The notes below the pieces were generated by a model. It ran no database searches, was not told where the DNA came from, and worked only from the letters and a program-made list of their open reading frames with translations. The position numbers and the translations under genes are program-made. Positions 42,812 to 52,509 of a stretch of 64,000 bases of DNA are shown piece after piece. The DNA comes from M55B154 sp964345775 (lineage in GTDB: Bacteria; Spirochaetota; UBA4802; UB4802): the NCBI GenBank assembly GCA_964345775.1, contig CAYFSO010000003.1, positions 13,278 to 77,277 of the forward strand, given 5' to 3'. Position 1 is the stretch's first letter. Every line of letters begins with the position of its first letter.

Positions 42812-44179
42812 ATGCATTACGAGGTACAGGAAATTCTTGATGCCATCCGAATGACATCGCTTCAACACCTCGACGTGAGAACCGTTACAATGGGTATAAG
42901 CCTGCTGGATGTAACTGCCGCTGATAAAAAAGGTTTTCTTGCTGCTGTCAGGGAAAAGATATATATGAAAGCACGGGATCTTGTAGGGGTAAGTAACAGG
43001 ATTTCCGGCAAGTACGGCGTTGAGATAGTCAACAAGAGGGTGTCACTCACCCCCTTGTCCATGGTTGCATCACCACTTCAACATGAAGAGGATTTTATTT
43101 TACTGGCCCAGATGGTAGACCGGGTGGCTGGTGAGATGGGGGTGGATTTTATTGGAGGCTACTCTGCACTGGTGCAAAAGGGTATGACAGGAAAGGAGAA
43201 ACGGTTTATCAATTCTATCCCGTCAGCGCTTTGTTCTACCTCCAGGCTGTGTTCATCGGTGAATGTGGGGTCAACCCATGCCGGAATTAACATGGACGCG
43301 GTTAACACCATGGGTAAAATTGTCATCGATACCGCTTCTGCCACATCAAGTAGTTCAGGTTCGGGATGCGCCCGGCTGGTAGTGTTCGGGAATATCCCCG
43401 AAGATAATCCATTCATGGCTGGAGCGGTACATGGTACGGGTGAAGGGGACGCCGCCCTTAACGTTGGGATCTCAGGACCGGGGGTGGTTCACCACGTGAT
43501 AAAAAAACTTGGAAATGATGCTGACATGGGAACCATGGCAGAGGAGATCAAAAAAACCGTTTTCAAGATCACCCGAATGGGAGAGTTGATGGGACGGGAA
43601 GTGGCCCATGCGCTTGGAGTCCCCTTTGGTATTCTTGACCTGTCCCTTGCCCCTACCCCTGCCATTGGAGACAGTGTGGCAGATATCATCGAGGCAATGG
43701 GTATTGAACGATGTGGCGGGCATGGCACCACCGCAGCGCTTGCACTGCTCAATGATGCGGTAAAAAAGGGAGGCATCTTCGCGTCCTCCTACGTGGGGGG
43801 ACTTTCCGGTGCCTTTATCCCGGTTAGTGAAGATGCCACAATGGCTGACCGTGCAGAAAACGGATTCATAACAATTGATAAGCTGGAAGCAATGACCGCC
43901 GTATGCTCGGTCGGGCTTGACATGATAGCCATTCCGGGTGATACGCCGGCAGATGTAATATCTGCCATTATAGCAGACGAGATCAGTATTGGGGTCTGTA
44001 ATAACAAGACCACCGCCGTACGGGTAATCCCTGTGCCGGGAGCGGTCAAAGGAGACAGGGTCACCTTTGGTGGTCTTCTTGGGAGTGCCACGGTTATGGA
44101 TGTACATTCATCTTCTCCATCGGCGTTTATTGGCCGGGGAGGACGGGTGCCCGCCCCCCTTCTGTCATTGAAAAATTGA
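42812..44179 (+). CDS. UPF0210 (DUF711) family protein
   Basis: A 455-aa protein with a well-conserved family sequence: HLDVRTVTMGISLLD, FIGGYSALVQKGMT, IPSALCSTSRLCSSVNVGST, GCARLVVFGNIPEDNPFMAG, HGTGEGDAALNVGISGPGVV, GILDLSLAPTPAIGDSVADI and PGDTPADVISAIIADE. The family resembles glycyl-radical enzymes in fold, but no activity is established. The invariant pairing with a UPF0237 ACT protein is reproduced here. Confidence 0.9.
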   Translation: MHYEVQEILDAIRMTSLQHLDVRTVTMGISLLDVTAADKKGFLAAVREKIYMKARDLVGVSNRISGKYGVEIVNKRVSLTPLSMVASPLQHEEDFILLAQMVDRVAGEMGVDFIGGYSALVQKGMTGKEKRFINSIPSALCSTSRLCSSVNVGSTHAGINMDAVNTMGKIVIDTASATSSSSGSGCARLVVFGNIPEDNPFMAGAVHGTGEGDAALNVGISGPGVVHHVIKKLGNDADMGTMAEEIKKTVFKITRMGELMGREVAHALGVPFGILDLSLAPTPAIGDSVADIIEAMGIERCGGHGTTAALALLNDAVKKGGIFASSYVGGLSGAFIPVSEDATMADRAENGFITIDKLEAMTAVCSVGLDMIAIPGDTPADVISAIIADEISIGVCNNKTTAVRVIPVPGAVKGDRVTFGGLLGSATVMDVHSSSPSAFIGRGGRVPAPLLSLKN

Positions 44180-44187
44180 ACGGATGA

Positions 44188-45204
44188 TCAGGTCATTTTT
44201 CGATAGTATCGTGGTGACATGCCATATATCTTATGGAAGTAACGGTTGAATGTGGCAAGGCAGTCGAATCCAACATTATGGGCGATTTCAAGGAAACGGC
44301 TATCCGTTTCTTCTACCATCTGTGCCGCTTTGTATGTACGGTAATTGTTTATATACTCCTTTACGGTCTTGCCGGTATACTTGAGAAATAATTTGCCAAG
44401 ATAATCCGGGCTTATGCCCGTAATATCGGCAACATCTTCCCGGGTGAGCGGTTCCATGTAATTATCGTGTATGTGCGCTTTCGCACTTTCAATTATATCC
44501 GAATGCTGGTCTGTTTTACCGGTTTCCATGCGCGAAAAAACTGGTATTGCTTTTTCACAGTATTCACGGCGGCTTATCTTCTTTTGGATGCCTGCATGTA
44601 ACGTCAGGAAAACCATTCCGAAAATAACGGGCAGGATCATGGTGCAACAGGATAGTAGTATACGGGGTGTGCCGTGTGCTGTCTTGAGAGAGAAGAGTAT
44701 AATGGGTATAATAAAAAAGAGAATACCGGGAAAAATTTTCATGTGGGGGCTGATTTGAAATAATAGGAATAAAAGCCATGCAAGTAGTACAGTCCCCGTT
44801 ATGGGCAATGCCATCATCAGGTAATGAAAATGATGCTGTATCATTCCTGCAGACGGAAGGAGCAGTATGGCATAACCAGAAAGTATGATAAAGGGAAATA
44901 CCCGCCGGTTGAAGGTAACCAGGTATATCCTGTATACATGCTGAAAAAAGAAGACAAGAATGATGCACATGGTCCATGTGAAAAATACCATGCAGCGTAA
45001 TTTCGTACCCGGGCTCACGGTGTTAAGAAGGAAGAATGCAACAGGTATTTGAACGAGCAGGAAAAGGTTTAACATGATCAAGAAGAGATATATCCTTTTC
45101 CCATACGTGATAAAACGTATAATGGCTGACACAAGGCACCACAGGGGAGCTGCGCTGATAATCGTAATTATGAACAAACTGAACTGAGCTGGTAATGATC
45201 CCAT
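44188..45204 (-). CDS. Membrane-bound AraC-family regulator
   Basis: A 338-aa protein. The N-terminal 210 residues contain six or seven membrane segments (IITIISAAPLWCLVSAIIRF to LLSCCTMILPVIFGMVFLTL). A linker leads to an AraC DNA-binding domain with two helix-turn-helix units: LTREDVADITGISPDYLGKL, FLKYTGKTVKEYINNYR, and IAHNVGFDCLATFNRYFHKIYGMSPRYYR. The layout suggests a one-component sensor detecting a membrane or periplasmic signal. No specific target is adjacent. Confidence 0.82.
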   Translation of the reverse strand: MGSLPAQFSLFIITIISAAPLWCLVSAIIRFITYGKRIYLFLIMLNLFLLVQIPVAFFLLNTVSPGTKLRCMVFFTWTMCIILVFFFQHVYRIYLVTFNRRVFPFIILSGYAILLLPSAGMIQHHFHYLMMALPITGTVLLAWLLFLLFQISPHMKIFPGILFFIIPIILFSLKTAHGTPRILLSCCTMILPVIFGMVFLTLHAGIQKKISRREYCEKAIPVFSRMETGKTDQHSDIIESAKAHIHDNYMEPLTREDVADITGISPDYLGKLFLKYTGKTVKEYINNYRTYKAAQMVEETDSRFLEIAHNVGFDCLATFNRYFHKIYGMSPRYYRKMT

Positions 45205-45321
45205 TTTTAAACACCTTTGTTATCCTGGTATGTTGCACCATATGCATCCCCTCAAGCAATGCAATGGATAACATTAAGTGCGGTTTGTTCTCCATTTAAG
45301 ACAAATTTTTTTCAAAAAAAC

Positions 45322-45350
45322 ACAAAAAAAGACGACCTTAACGGGCCGCC
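45322..45350 (-). terminator. Terminator of valS
   Basis: On the minus strand a 7-bp stem with G-T pairs (GGCGGCC with GGTCGTC around GTTAA) followed by seven T, about 30 bases after the valS stop. Confidence 0.75.
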
Positions 45351-45380
45351 TTTTTTACTATGCAAGATGTACTGTTTCAA

Positions 45381-48020
45381 TCAAGAGAGATTTTCTAAAC
45401 TTGTCTGAAGCTTTTCCATTATTTCCCGCAATTCGTCTTTTTTGGCTTTTTCCTTGTCTACTATCTCGGCCGGTGCCTTTGAAAGAAATTTCTCATTGGA
45501 AAGCTTCCCTTCAACTCTTTTCAGTTCACCGCTTATCCTGTCAATTTCCTTTGCCAGCCTGGCTTTTTCCTTCTCAATATCAATGAGCCCCTTTAACGGC
45601 ATGTATATCTCAACATCGGTCATCACCGCAGCGGCATCAGTTTTATCAGGTGAGTAAGACTGGTCAACCGCTGAGTCTTCAAGCTTTGCCAGTGAATGCA
45701 GGTTGTCTTTCTCCGAGTTGACCAGTTGAATGACCTGTTCGTTTCCAGTTTTCAACACCACGCGAGCCTTTTTGTCGGGGGGAATGTTCATTTCTCCACG
45801 TATATTCCGTATCCTGTAGACGATCTCCTTGAATGTTTCGGTTTTTTCGCTCTCGTCGGGGAAATCAAACCGGTTGTTATGCTCCGGCCAGGGGGCCACG
45901 ATGAGCCTGCCCTCGTCCACCGTTACTTTCTCCCAGATTTCTTCTGAGATAAAGGGCATGAACGGATGCAGAAGCTTGAGAGATGTGGTGAGTACATGAT
46001 ACAGTACCTGCCGGGCTGTTCCCGATGAATCGGCTTCATCATCTGATCCGTACATTCTTGTCTTGGTAAGTTCAAGATACCAGTCACAGAATTCATGCCA
46101 CCAGAACTCGTACATCTCGTGGGCTGCCTCGTTAAAGCGGTATCCTTCAAGGGCGCCGGTAATATTGTCCACGGCTGTATTTAACCTGTGCAGTATCCAC
46201 CTGTCAAAAAGCTGAAGCCTGTCGATTTCCAGTGAACCCGGTGTGAAATCATCCCCCAGGTTCATCATGATAAACCTGGTGGTGTTCCATATCTTGTTAC
46301 AGAAAGCACGATATCCTTCAATTCGCTTTTCTGACATGATAACATCCCGCCCCTGGGCGGCAAAGGCGGCAAGGGTAAACCTGAAGGCATCGGTCCCGTA
46401 CTGGTCCATCATGATGAGGGGATCAATGACATTGCCTTTGGATTTGCTCATCTTCTGCCCGTGCTCGTCCCTGACAAGGGCGTGAATGTATACTTCCCTG
46501 AAGGGGATGTCATTCATGAATTTCAGGCCCATCATGATCATCCTGGCTACCCAGAAGAAAATGATGTCAAAACCGGTAACCAGTACACTGGTAGGGTAAA
46601 ACTTTTCAAGTGCGGCTGTCCTGTCGGGCCAGCCCAGCGTGGAGAATGGCCACAGGCCGGATGAGAACCATGTGTCCAGTACGTCGGGGTCCTGCCGGAT
46701 GTTTTTGGATTTGCATTTTTCGCATTCGTCCGGGTCTTCCATGGAAACGGTAACATGGCCGCAATCGGCACAGTGGAACGCGGGAATACGGTGTCCCCAC
46801 CACAGCTGCCGGGAAATACACCAGTCGCGTATATTGTACATCCATTCGAAATAGGTTTTTTCCCAGTTTTTTGGTACGAAGTGTATATGTCCATCCTTTA
46901 CCGCCTTGATGGCCTCGTCGGCAAGGGGCTTTATCTTTACGAACCACTGTTTAGACAGGTAAGGCTCTATAACGGTATGGCATCGATAACAGTGCCCCAC
47001 GGAGTGATGATGGTCTTCAATTTTTACCAGGAGCCCCTGTGTTTCAAGGTCTTCTATGATCTTCTGCCGGGCGTCAAACCTGTCAAGTCCCCGGTAGGCA
47101 CCACCGTTTTCGTTTATGTAGCCATTCTTATCCAGTATATTGATCTCTTCCAGGTCATGGCGTTTCCCCATCTCGAAGTCGTTTGGATCGTGGGCGGGGG
47201 TGACTTTTACCAGACCGGTGCCGAATTCGCTGGACACGTACTCGTCGGCAAAAACGGGTATTTCCCTTTCCATGAGGGGGAGTACCACGTTTTTCCCGAT
47301 AAGATGCGTGTACCTTTCATCTTCCGGATTGACCGCAACACCGGTATCGCCAAGCATGGTCTCAGGCCGGGTGGTTGCAACCGTTATAAAGTGGTCAGAA
47401 CCCTCTATGGGATACTTCATGTAGTACAGCCTGCCGGGAAGGTCCTGGTATTCTGTTTCGATGTCCGACAGGGCCGTTTCACACCGTGGACACCAGTTGA
47501 TTATGCGGTATCCCTGGTATATGAGGTCTTCTTCAAACAGTGTGACGAATACCTTCCGTACCGCCCTTGAGAGACCGTCATCCAGGGTGAATCGTTCACG
47601 TTCCCAGTCAAGTGAGCAGCCCAGCCTTTTCAACTGGCCCTGGATCTGGCCGCCTGAATGTTCTTTCCATTCCCAGACCCGCTCGACGAACTTTTCACGT
47701 CCAAGATCATGCCTGGTCTTCCCGTCCTTCTGTAACTCCCGTTCAACCACGTTCTGGGTGGCTATGCCCGCATGGTCCATCCCGGGCATCCACATGGCCG
47801 CCTTGCCCTGCATCCGCTGCCAGCGTATCAGTATGTCCTGCAGGGTGTTATTGAGCGCATGGCCCATGTGCAGGTTCCCCGTCACGTTGGGAGGTGGTAT
47901 TACGATGGAATATGGTTCCCCGGGGTCGTGGTCATCCGCGTGGAAGAGGTTTTCCTCCTGCCATATGCGGTACCACTTTTCTTCAACTGATGTTGGATCG
48001 TACGATGAAGGCATTTCCAT
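45381..48020 (-). CDS. valS: Valyl-tRNA synthetase
   Basis: Class I aminoacyl-tRNA synthetase charging tRNA-Val, 879 aa. The HIGH-type signature is PPNVTGNLHMGHALNNTLQD and the KMSKS loop is DEHGQKMSKSKGNVIDPL. The editing domain has TTRPETMLGDTGVAVNPED, the zinc-like segment is FHCADCGHVTVSMEDPDECEKC, and the C-terminus is a coiled-coil arm (LIDIEKEKARLAKEIDRISGELKRVEGKL). Standard length and complete. Confidence 0.97.
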   Translation of the reverse strand: MEMPSSYDPTSVEEKWYRIWQEENLFHADDHDPGEPYSIVIPPPNVTGNLHMGHALNNTLQDILIRWQRMQGKAAMWMPGMDHAGIATQNVVERELQKDGKTRHDLGREKFVERVWEWKEHSGGQIQGQLKRLGCSLDWERERFTLDDGLSRAVRKVFVTLFEEDLIYQGYRIINWCPRCETALSDIETEYQDLPGRLYYMKYPIEGSDHFITVATTRPETMLGDTGVAVNPEDERYTHLIGKNVVLPLMEREIPVFADEYVSSEFGTGLVKVTPAHDPNDFEMGKRHDLEEINILDKNGYINENGGAYRGLDRFDARQKIIEDLETQGLLVKIEDHHHSVGHCYRCHTVIEPYLSKQWFVKIKPLADEAIKAVKDGHIHFVPKNWEKTYFEWMYNIRDWCISRQLWWGHRIPAFHCADCGHVTVSMEDPDECEKCKSKNIRQDPDVLDTWFSSGLWPFSTLGWPDRTAALEKFYPTSVLVTGFDIIFFWVARMIMMGLKFMNDIPFREVYIHALVRDEHGQKMSKSKGNVIDPLIMMDQYGTDAFRFTLAAFAAQGRDVIMSEKRIEGYRAFCNKIWNTTRFIMMNLGDDFTPGSLEIDRLQLFDRWILHRLNTAVDNITGALEGYRFNEAAHEMYEFWWHEFCDWYLELTKTRMYGSDDEADSSGTARQVLYHVLTTSLKLLHPFMPFISEEIWEKVTVDEGRLIVAPWPEHNNRFDFPDESEKTETFKEIVYRIRNIRGEMNIPPDKKARVVLKTGNEQVIQLVNSEKDNLHSLAKLEDSAVDQSYSPDKTDAAAVMTDVEIYMPLKGLIDIEKEKARLAKEIDRISGELKRVEGKLSNEKFLSKAPAEIVDKEKAKKDELREIMEKLQTSLENLS

Positions 48021-48109
48021 AAGGCAATTCCTGTACTCACATTATATAGTATGGGAAGTCAATAACCTGCCGTAAAAGGGGATGTCAATTCATTTTTGGG
48101 TGATGATAT

Positions 48110-49105
48110 TCAGGACATGCCGTGCTTGTTCTTGAAATAAGGTTCGAAGAGCTGGCGGTCTATGGCTAAAAGCCTGGTTCGTATTTCCGTTATGCTTTCG
48201 AAATCATAGTGCTGAAATTCGAAGTAATCGAGCATCCAGAGGTACTTGTTGATCAACCTGGGTTCTATATTTGAGGTCCGTATCCGGTCTTTGCTCATGG
48301 TCTGGTAATTCTGTTCCAGCGTGTATATTTCTCTTTTTAATTGTTCAACCTGCTGTGAATTCAGATGCCGCTTCACGTAAAAGATATCGTGAATGGTGCC
48401 ATATACGGGGATCCATTCCCGGACCTCTTCCAGGTCTGGTCTTTCCTGTTCTATAATGGCAATGATATCCATGATAGGACGGGCCTTTATGAGGGACAGG
48501 TCTATCTCAGAGGGGTCAATTAAGAACGCCTCGCGAAAATACAGGAGTGACTTGGGTATGTCATTCCTGTGAAAATACGCTTCGCCCAGCAATGCCAGAA
48601 GCGGTGCGTTGCTGCGATAGGAGCTTCGGGCATATTCAAGGGCTTCTATGGTATGTGCATATTCTCCAAGCCGTAAGAAACAGGTGCCAAGCTGCAGCAG
48701 CAAGGTAAAATTGTCGGTTGGATTTTCCCTGTCGTTGAAGGCGATCTTGTAATGCTCCGATGCGGTAAAGAATATGTACCGCATGGTGGCCTTGTACGCG
48801 GTTGATCCGGTAATATGCTTTTCCCGGGCGTATGTTGAGAATTTTTCCCATTGCTTCATCAGGAAATCGGCTGTCTCCTTGCCATCCTGGAGTTCATCGA
48901 TGGTCTTCTGGCGGTTCTGCCAGAACTTTGCAGCCCGGTATCCTTCGGCAAGGCCGGGATAATCAGGATTAACGGACATAAGTTCATCAAGCTTTTCCAC
49001 TGCCGTGGAAAAGTTCCCTTCCTCTATGGAACGGAATGCTTCATTGCTTCCCGTAAGGAGAGGATCATCGTTGAATGTTAACTGTCCGTCCTGGTCCATA
49101 TGCAT
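48110..49105 (-). CDS. TPR-repeat protein
   Basis: A 331-aa soluble protein with TPR-like helix pairs: EAFRSIEEGNFSTAVEKLDE, LLQLGTCFLRLGEYAHTIEA, LLALLGEAYFHRNDIPKSLL, YFREAFLIDPSEIDLSL. The C-terminal part is helical with a VEQLKREIYTLEQNYQTMSK coiled segment. No enzymatic motif is seen. It begins at the last base after the SbcC-like gene, so the two are tightly linked, and it precedes valS by 89 bases. The start could also be the ATG at 49099. Confidence 0.72.
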   Translation of the reverse strand: MHMDQDGQLTFNDDPLLTGSNEAFRSIEEGNFSTAVEKLDELMSVNPDYPGLAEGYRAAKFWQNRQKTIDELQDGKETADFLMKQWEKFSTYAREKHITGSTAYKATMRYIFFTASEHYKIAFNDRENPTDNFTLLLQLGTCFLRLGEYAHTIEALEYARSSYRSNAPLLALLGEAYFHRNDIPKSLLYFREAFLIDPSEIDLSLIKARPIMDIIAIIEQERPDLEEVREWIPVYGTIHDIFYVKRHLNSQQVEQLKREIYTLEQNYQTMSKDRIRTSNIEPRLINKYLWMLDYFEFQHYDFESITEIRTRLLAIDRQLFEPYFKNKHGMS

Positions 49106-51271
49106 TTATAATTCTACCGGGGTATACCATTTGTTCAGTGCATCGCTGTGAGTAAACAGTATAATCTGGCGCGATTCGGCTGTTTTTTCAAGAATATTCC
49201 TGAACGTATCAATATTATCATTATCCAGAAAAACAAAGGGATCATCAAGAATTAAAGGAATCGAGACGCCGGAATCAACCAAAAAATCATGCAGGGCGCA
49301 TTTTATTGCCAGTTGCAGGAGATGAGAAAAGGATACATTATGCGAGCTGTCATGTTCTTTTTTCCCGAGAACCGAAATAATAGTGTCCATGCCTATTGGC
49401 TGGGGATAACTTCCGCCTGTGATGTCCCTGAAAATGGACGCGGTGGTATGAACCAGCCTTTCCATTTGTTCCTGCATTCGTGCGTGTATGGATTCTTCAA
49501 AGAGTTCAAGCAGGTATTCCACGTGACGTTTTCTTTTCGTTAACGAGTCCATCACGGTGTTGTATTCCCTGAGTTGTTCCTCGAGATCATGCATCTCATT
49601 TGCCATGTCCGGGCTTTCAGCGAGATTCGCTGTTATGTTGTCGGCCACTTTCTGCCTGGATCGCATTTCGGAGGTCAAAGAGTCAATTGTTTCCCTGGTC
49701 TCGTTCAGCAATGCCTGTAAGGCCTTTTCATCTTCGAGGTCATCATGCTGGATGCCAGCAATACCTGCCATTTCCTGTATGGTACCTGTAAGGCTTTTAA
49801 GATCTGCTTCAAGGGCTTCTTTCTTTTCGTACAGGTCATTATTGTAGAACTGCTCGGAATGGATCTTTTTCAACTTGTACAGATCCAGCTGCTTTTCATT
49901 GAATTCCCCGTATTCTTCGAAGTATTGCAGCAGGAACTCGTATATCTCGTCCAGTTGTATATCGGCCAGGTCGATATCATTCGCCTGTAATATGCCTTCA
50001 AGTTTCTGTTCCAGTACCTCTTTTTCTGATTCATACCGTTGAAGAACAGGAGAGCGGAACAGGCGATACCTGTATATGATATAAATAATGTAGCTCAGCA
50101 GGTATACAACGATCATCCCCCCGATGACGATCACCTTATCCTCCCGTTTCAGTGCTGCCGATCCCTTGAAAAACAACCAGACAACCAGGGCAAGGATACC
50201 CAGGTTAACCGCAGAAATAATTTTTCCCAGCTTGTTGACCCTGTGTTCCCGCTGGAACAGTTCTTTTTCGAGCTTATCGTTTACGCCCCTTATCTCCCTG
50301 TAGGTATCCTGCATATGCTTGATATTGCTTTTCATTGTAATATCAAAGTTTTTAAATTGTGGATACGACTTCTCCAGCTCTTTCTCTCTTGCCCGTATGT
50401 CTTTTTCCTGCTCCATGCCAGATTCTATACGTTGTTCCAGCTGTTGAATTTCCTCCTCAAGGGATCTTTTGCGAGCGAACGCCTGCAAGATCCTGTTGAT
50501 ATGATTTTTCTTGATGGTGAACGCGTCAATTCGGCTTGATAGGGACTTGATATCTTCCTGCTGCTTTTCCTGTTCCTTTTGCTGTTTCTCACGTTTTGAC
50601 GCGTTTATTTTCAGCAATTCAATCTTTTTGGAAGTGTCCTTTTTCAGTCTTTCGTACCTGAAGATCTCGTTACTCAATTCGTTATGCACCCTTGCGGAAA
50701 TATCATCTGCACTGAAAGATTCTTTTATGGCACGGTATGATGCGTAGTAGTTGCTTCTATCCTGGAGTAACAGAAATTCGATGGCATCTCGTGAAACAGG
50801 TGGTAACCTGTCCAGGTCCACGGCCGAGGGCAGGTAGCCAGCCGCTATAAATCCATGATATCCCAAATTCCTGTAGAAATCTGCAAGTTTGAGAAATCCA
50901 TTTTTTGATCCCAGGTCATCATGCAGGACTGAACCAGGTGGATATTTACGTTCAACAATATGGGAATGCTGTATGTTACCCCTGTCATTTACCGTGTTAA
51001 TGGATATATCACTGGCACCATTGCGTGTAAACCTGTATGTGGCATTATCGATCCTGGTATCAACTTCAATTGATAATGACTGCCATGACTGGTTGTCAAG
51101 TAGCGGTTCGCTGGTTAAGGGGAAAAGGGTGTCTATGATAGCCCGGGAAAGCAGTGTTTTGCCCGTGTTGTTTTTGCCGTGAATAACGGTAATACCATTA
51201 TCAATCCCGATGGATCTATTCTGGAAGACACCGGGATATGAAGCTATGCATTTCTTGATATGCATAGCCAT
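49106..51271 (-). CDS. SbcC/YhaN-like ATPase with coiled coil and membrane segments
   Basis: A 721-aa AAA ATPase of the Rad50/SMC class. Walker A is HGKNNTGKT (31-39), the long helical/coiled arms run about 200-345 and 405-620, and the C-terminal half carries a Walker B IPLILDDPFVFLD near 671 and a LFTHSD late motif. Between the arms, two hydrophobic segments at about 350-368 and 379-400 should span the membrane, placing the tip of the arms there, as in YhaN-type proteins. The ABC signature before Walker B is atypical (NVSFSHLLQLAIKCAL, not LSxGQ). It overlaps the phosphoesterase gene by 28 bases. Confidence 0.78.
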   Translation of the reverse strand: MAMHIKKCIASYPGVFQNRSIGIDNGITVIHGKNNTGKTLLSRAIIDTLFPLTSEPLLDNQSWQSLSIEVDTRIDNATYRFTRNGASDISINTVNDRGNIQHSHIVERKYPPGSVLHDDLGSKNGFLKLADFYRNLGYHGFIAAGYLPSAVDLDRLPPVSRDAIEFLLLQDRSNYYASYRAIKESFSADDISARVHNELSNEIFRYERLKKDTSKKIELLKINASKREKQQKEQEKQQEDIKSLSSRIDAFTIKKNHINRILQAFARKRSLEEEIQQLEQRIESGMEQEKDIRAREKELEKSYPQFKNFDITMKSNIKHMQDTYREIRGVNDKLEKELFQREHRVNKLGKIISAVNLGILALVVWLFFKGSAALKREDKVIVIGGMIVVYLLSYIIYIIYRYRLFRSPVLQRYESEKEVLEQKLEGILQANDIDLADIQLDEIYEFLLQYFEEYGEFNEKQLDLYKLKKIHSEQFYNNDLYEKKEALEADLKSLTGTIQEMAGIAGIQHDDLEDEKALQALLNETRETIDSLTSEMRSRQKVADNITANLAESPDMANEMHDLEEQLREYNTVMDSLTKRKRHVEYLLELFEESIHARMQEQMERLVHTTASIFRDITGGSYPQPIGMDTIISVLGKKEHDSSHNVSFSHLLQLAIKCALHDFLVDSGVSIPLILDDPFVFLDNDNIDTFRNILEKTAESRQIILFTHSDALNKWYTPVEL

Positions 51272-52365
51272 TCCTCCGGTATACAGTTGTTTGAAGTATG
51301 GATTTTGTGTAATATTTCCGATAGTATATGCTGGTCAATATCTTTGGGATGCTCGTTATTCTTGATCTTTCCCTGCAGGTTTTTTAAAAGAGTTCCTCTC
51401 AGGGTCTGTTCTGAGGCGTGCTGCATTATCATCAGGTGCAGATCGGGAATGGAATCGTCGGTAAGCCTGAAATCAGCGCACTTGTCCTGGAGTGCGTTAA
51501 AAATTCCATCAACAGGAAATGATCTTCTGCCTGTGAGTCTAACCCTGAGCACGGTCCTGGGAGAAGCGGCTGCATTGATGGTATTGACAAGTTCTACCTG
51601 GGAGTTCATTCGGGCACAATCCAGGTGCAGTTCTTCGAGCAGCAGGGTGTTAACGGCCAGCCGTTTTATCTGGGTTATGTCAGAATCACTGATAGTTATG
51701 GACAGTACGTACCTGTCTCCCGTTTCATCAGGGGAGGTGGCCTCGGGAGTTCCCGGGTAGGCACCGATTATCCTGTTCTGGTACTTGTAGAGCTTGAAAT
51801 TGTGGTTGTGCCCCAGGGCGTAGAAATCCAGTTGAAGTGACTTTATGGCTTCCCGCGGGAGCTTGTACACGATACTTTCTTCGGAAGCGTCCCCCGGGTT
51901 GAAATCAATGTGAAATACCCCCATGTGAAACCCCCGTTTATCACATTTTTTTATTGAGGTGATATCACGGGTGTCAAGGGCGGGTTGGCTGTACAGGTAG
52001 AGGAGTGTTCCGTTCTTCTCAATTCGTACCGGTGAGTGGTCATTGCTGTTCAGGAACGAATGGGTTGCAGGTATATGGAGCAGGTTGCTGAGATTCGGGA
52101 TATTGTGAAACTCGCTCTCCCCTGCGGTGTAAACGATGTCAATACCCGAATCAAGGACAGATTGCAATTCAGTATTCATCTGCATGAAGGTATAAGTGTC
52201 AGAAAATGGGCCCTCCAGCAGGTCACCGGCAATGATAAGGATGTCATGTTCCGCCGCAAGTGACAGTATTTTCCTCAGGGTATCCATTCTTACAGAATCG
52301 CTGATCCCTGTTTCGGGGATGGTTGCCCCCATGTGCATGTCTGACATCAGGAGTATTTTAATCAT
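51244..52365 (-). CDS. SbcD/Mre11/YhaO-like calcineurin-type phosphoesterase, degenerate
   Basis: A 373-aa metallophosphoesterase. Metal motifs visible: SDMHMG (D9, H11), AGDLLEG (G47, D48), HIDFNPG, and ALGHNHN. The usual central GNH[DE] motif appears as AGESEFHN at about 81-88, so the bridging Asn and the general-acid His are replaced. The rest follows the Mre11/SbcD layout (capping domain after the phosphoesterase core). Gene order phosphoesterase then ATPase with overlap matches sbcD-sbcC/yhaO-yhaN. Whether it is still an active nuclease is doubtful. Confidence 0.78.
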   Translation of the reverse strand: MIKILLMSDMHMGATIPETGISDSVRMDTLRKILSLAAEHDILIIAGDLLEGPFSDTYTFMQMNTELQSVLDSGIDIVYTAGESEFHNIPNLSNLLHIPATHSFLNSNDHSPVRIEKNGTLLYLYSQPALDTRDITSIKKCDKRGFHMGVFHIDFNPGDASEESIVYKLPREAIKSLQLDFYALGHNHNFKLYKYQNRIIGAYPGTPEATSPDETGDRYVLSITISDSDITQIKRLAVNTLLLEELHLDCARMNSQVELVNTINAAASPRTVLRVRLTGRRSFPVDGIFNALQDKCADFRLTDDSIPDLHLMIMQHASEQTLRGTLLKNLQGKIKNNEHPKDIDQHILSEILHKIHTSNNCIPEEWLCISRNA

Positions 52366-52509
52366 AAAGGGTATTCCGGTTTTTCGTCCGCTCTAATCTA
52401 CAATAAAATTATTGCATTGCGCCACATGATCGTATAAATTGTCTTATTCGTCAATTATATAGTTACATAATCATGAATACATGATATATGCCATTGGAAT
52501 AAAGATACT

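Noticed and set aside
46755..47570. 271-codon plus-strand frame opposite valS
   Set aside because: It is the reverse of the conserved valyl-tRNA synthetase sequence, with no independent signal.
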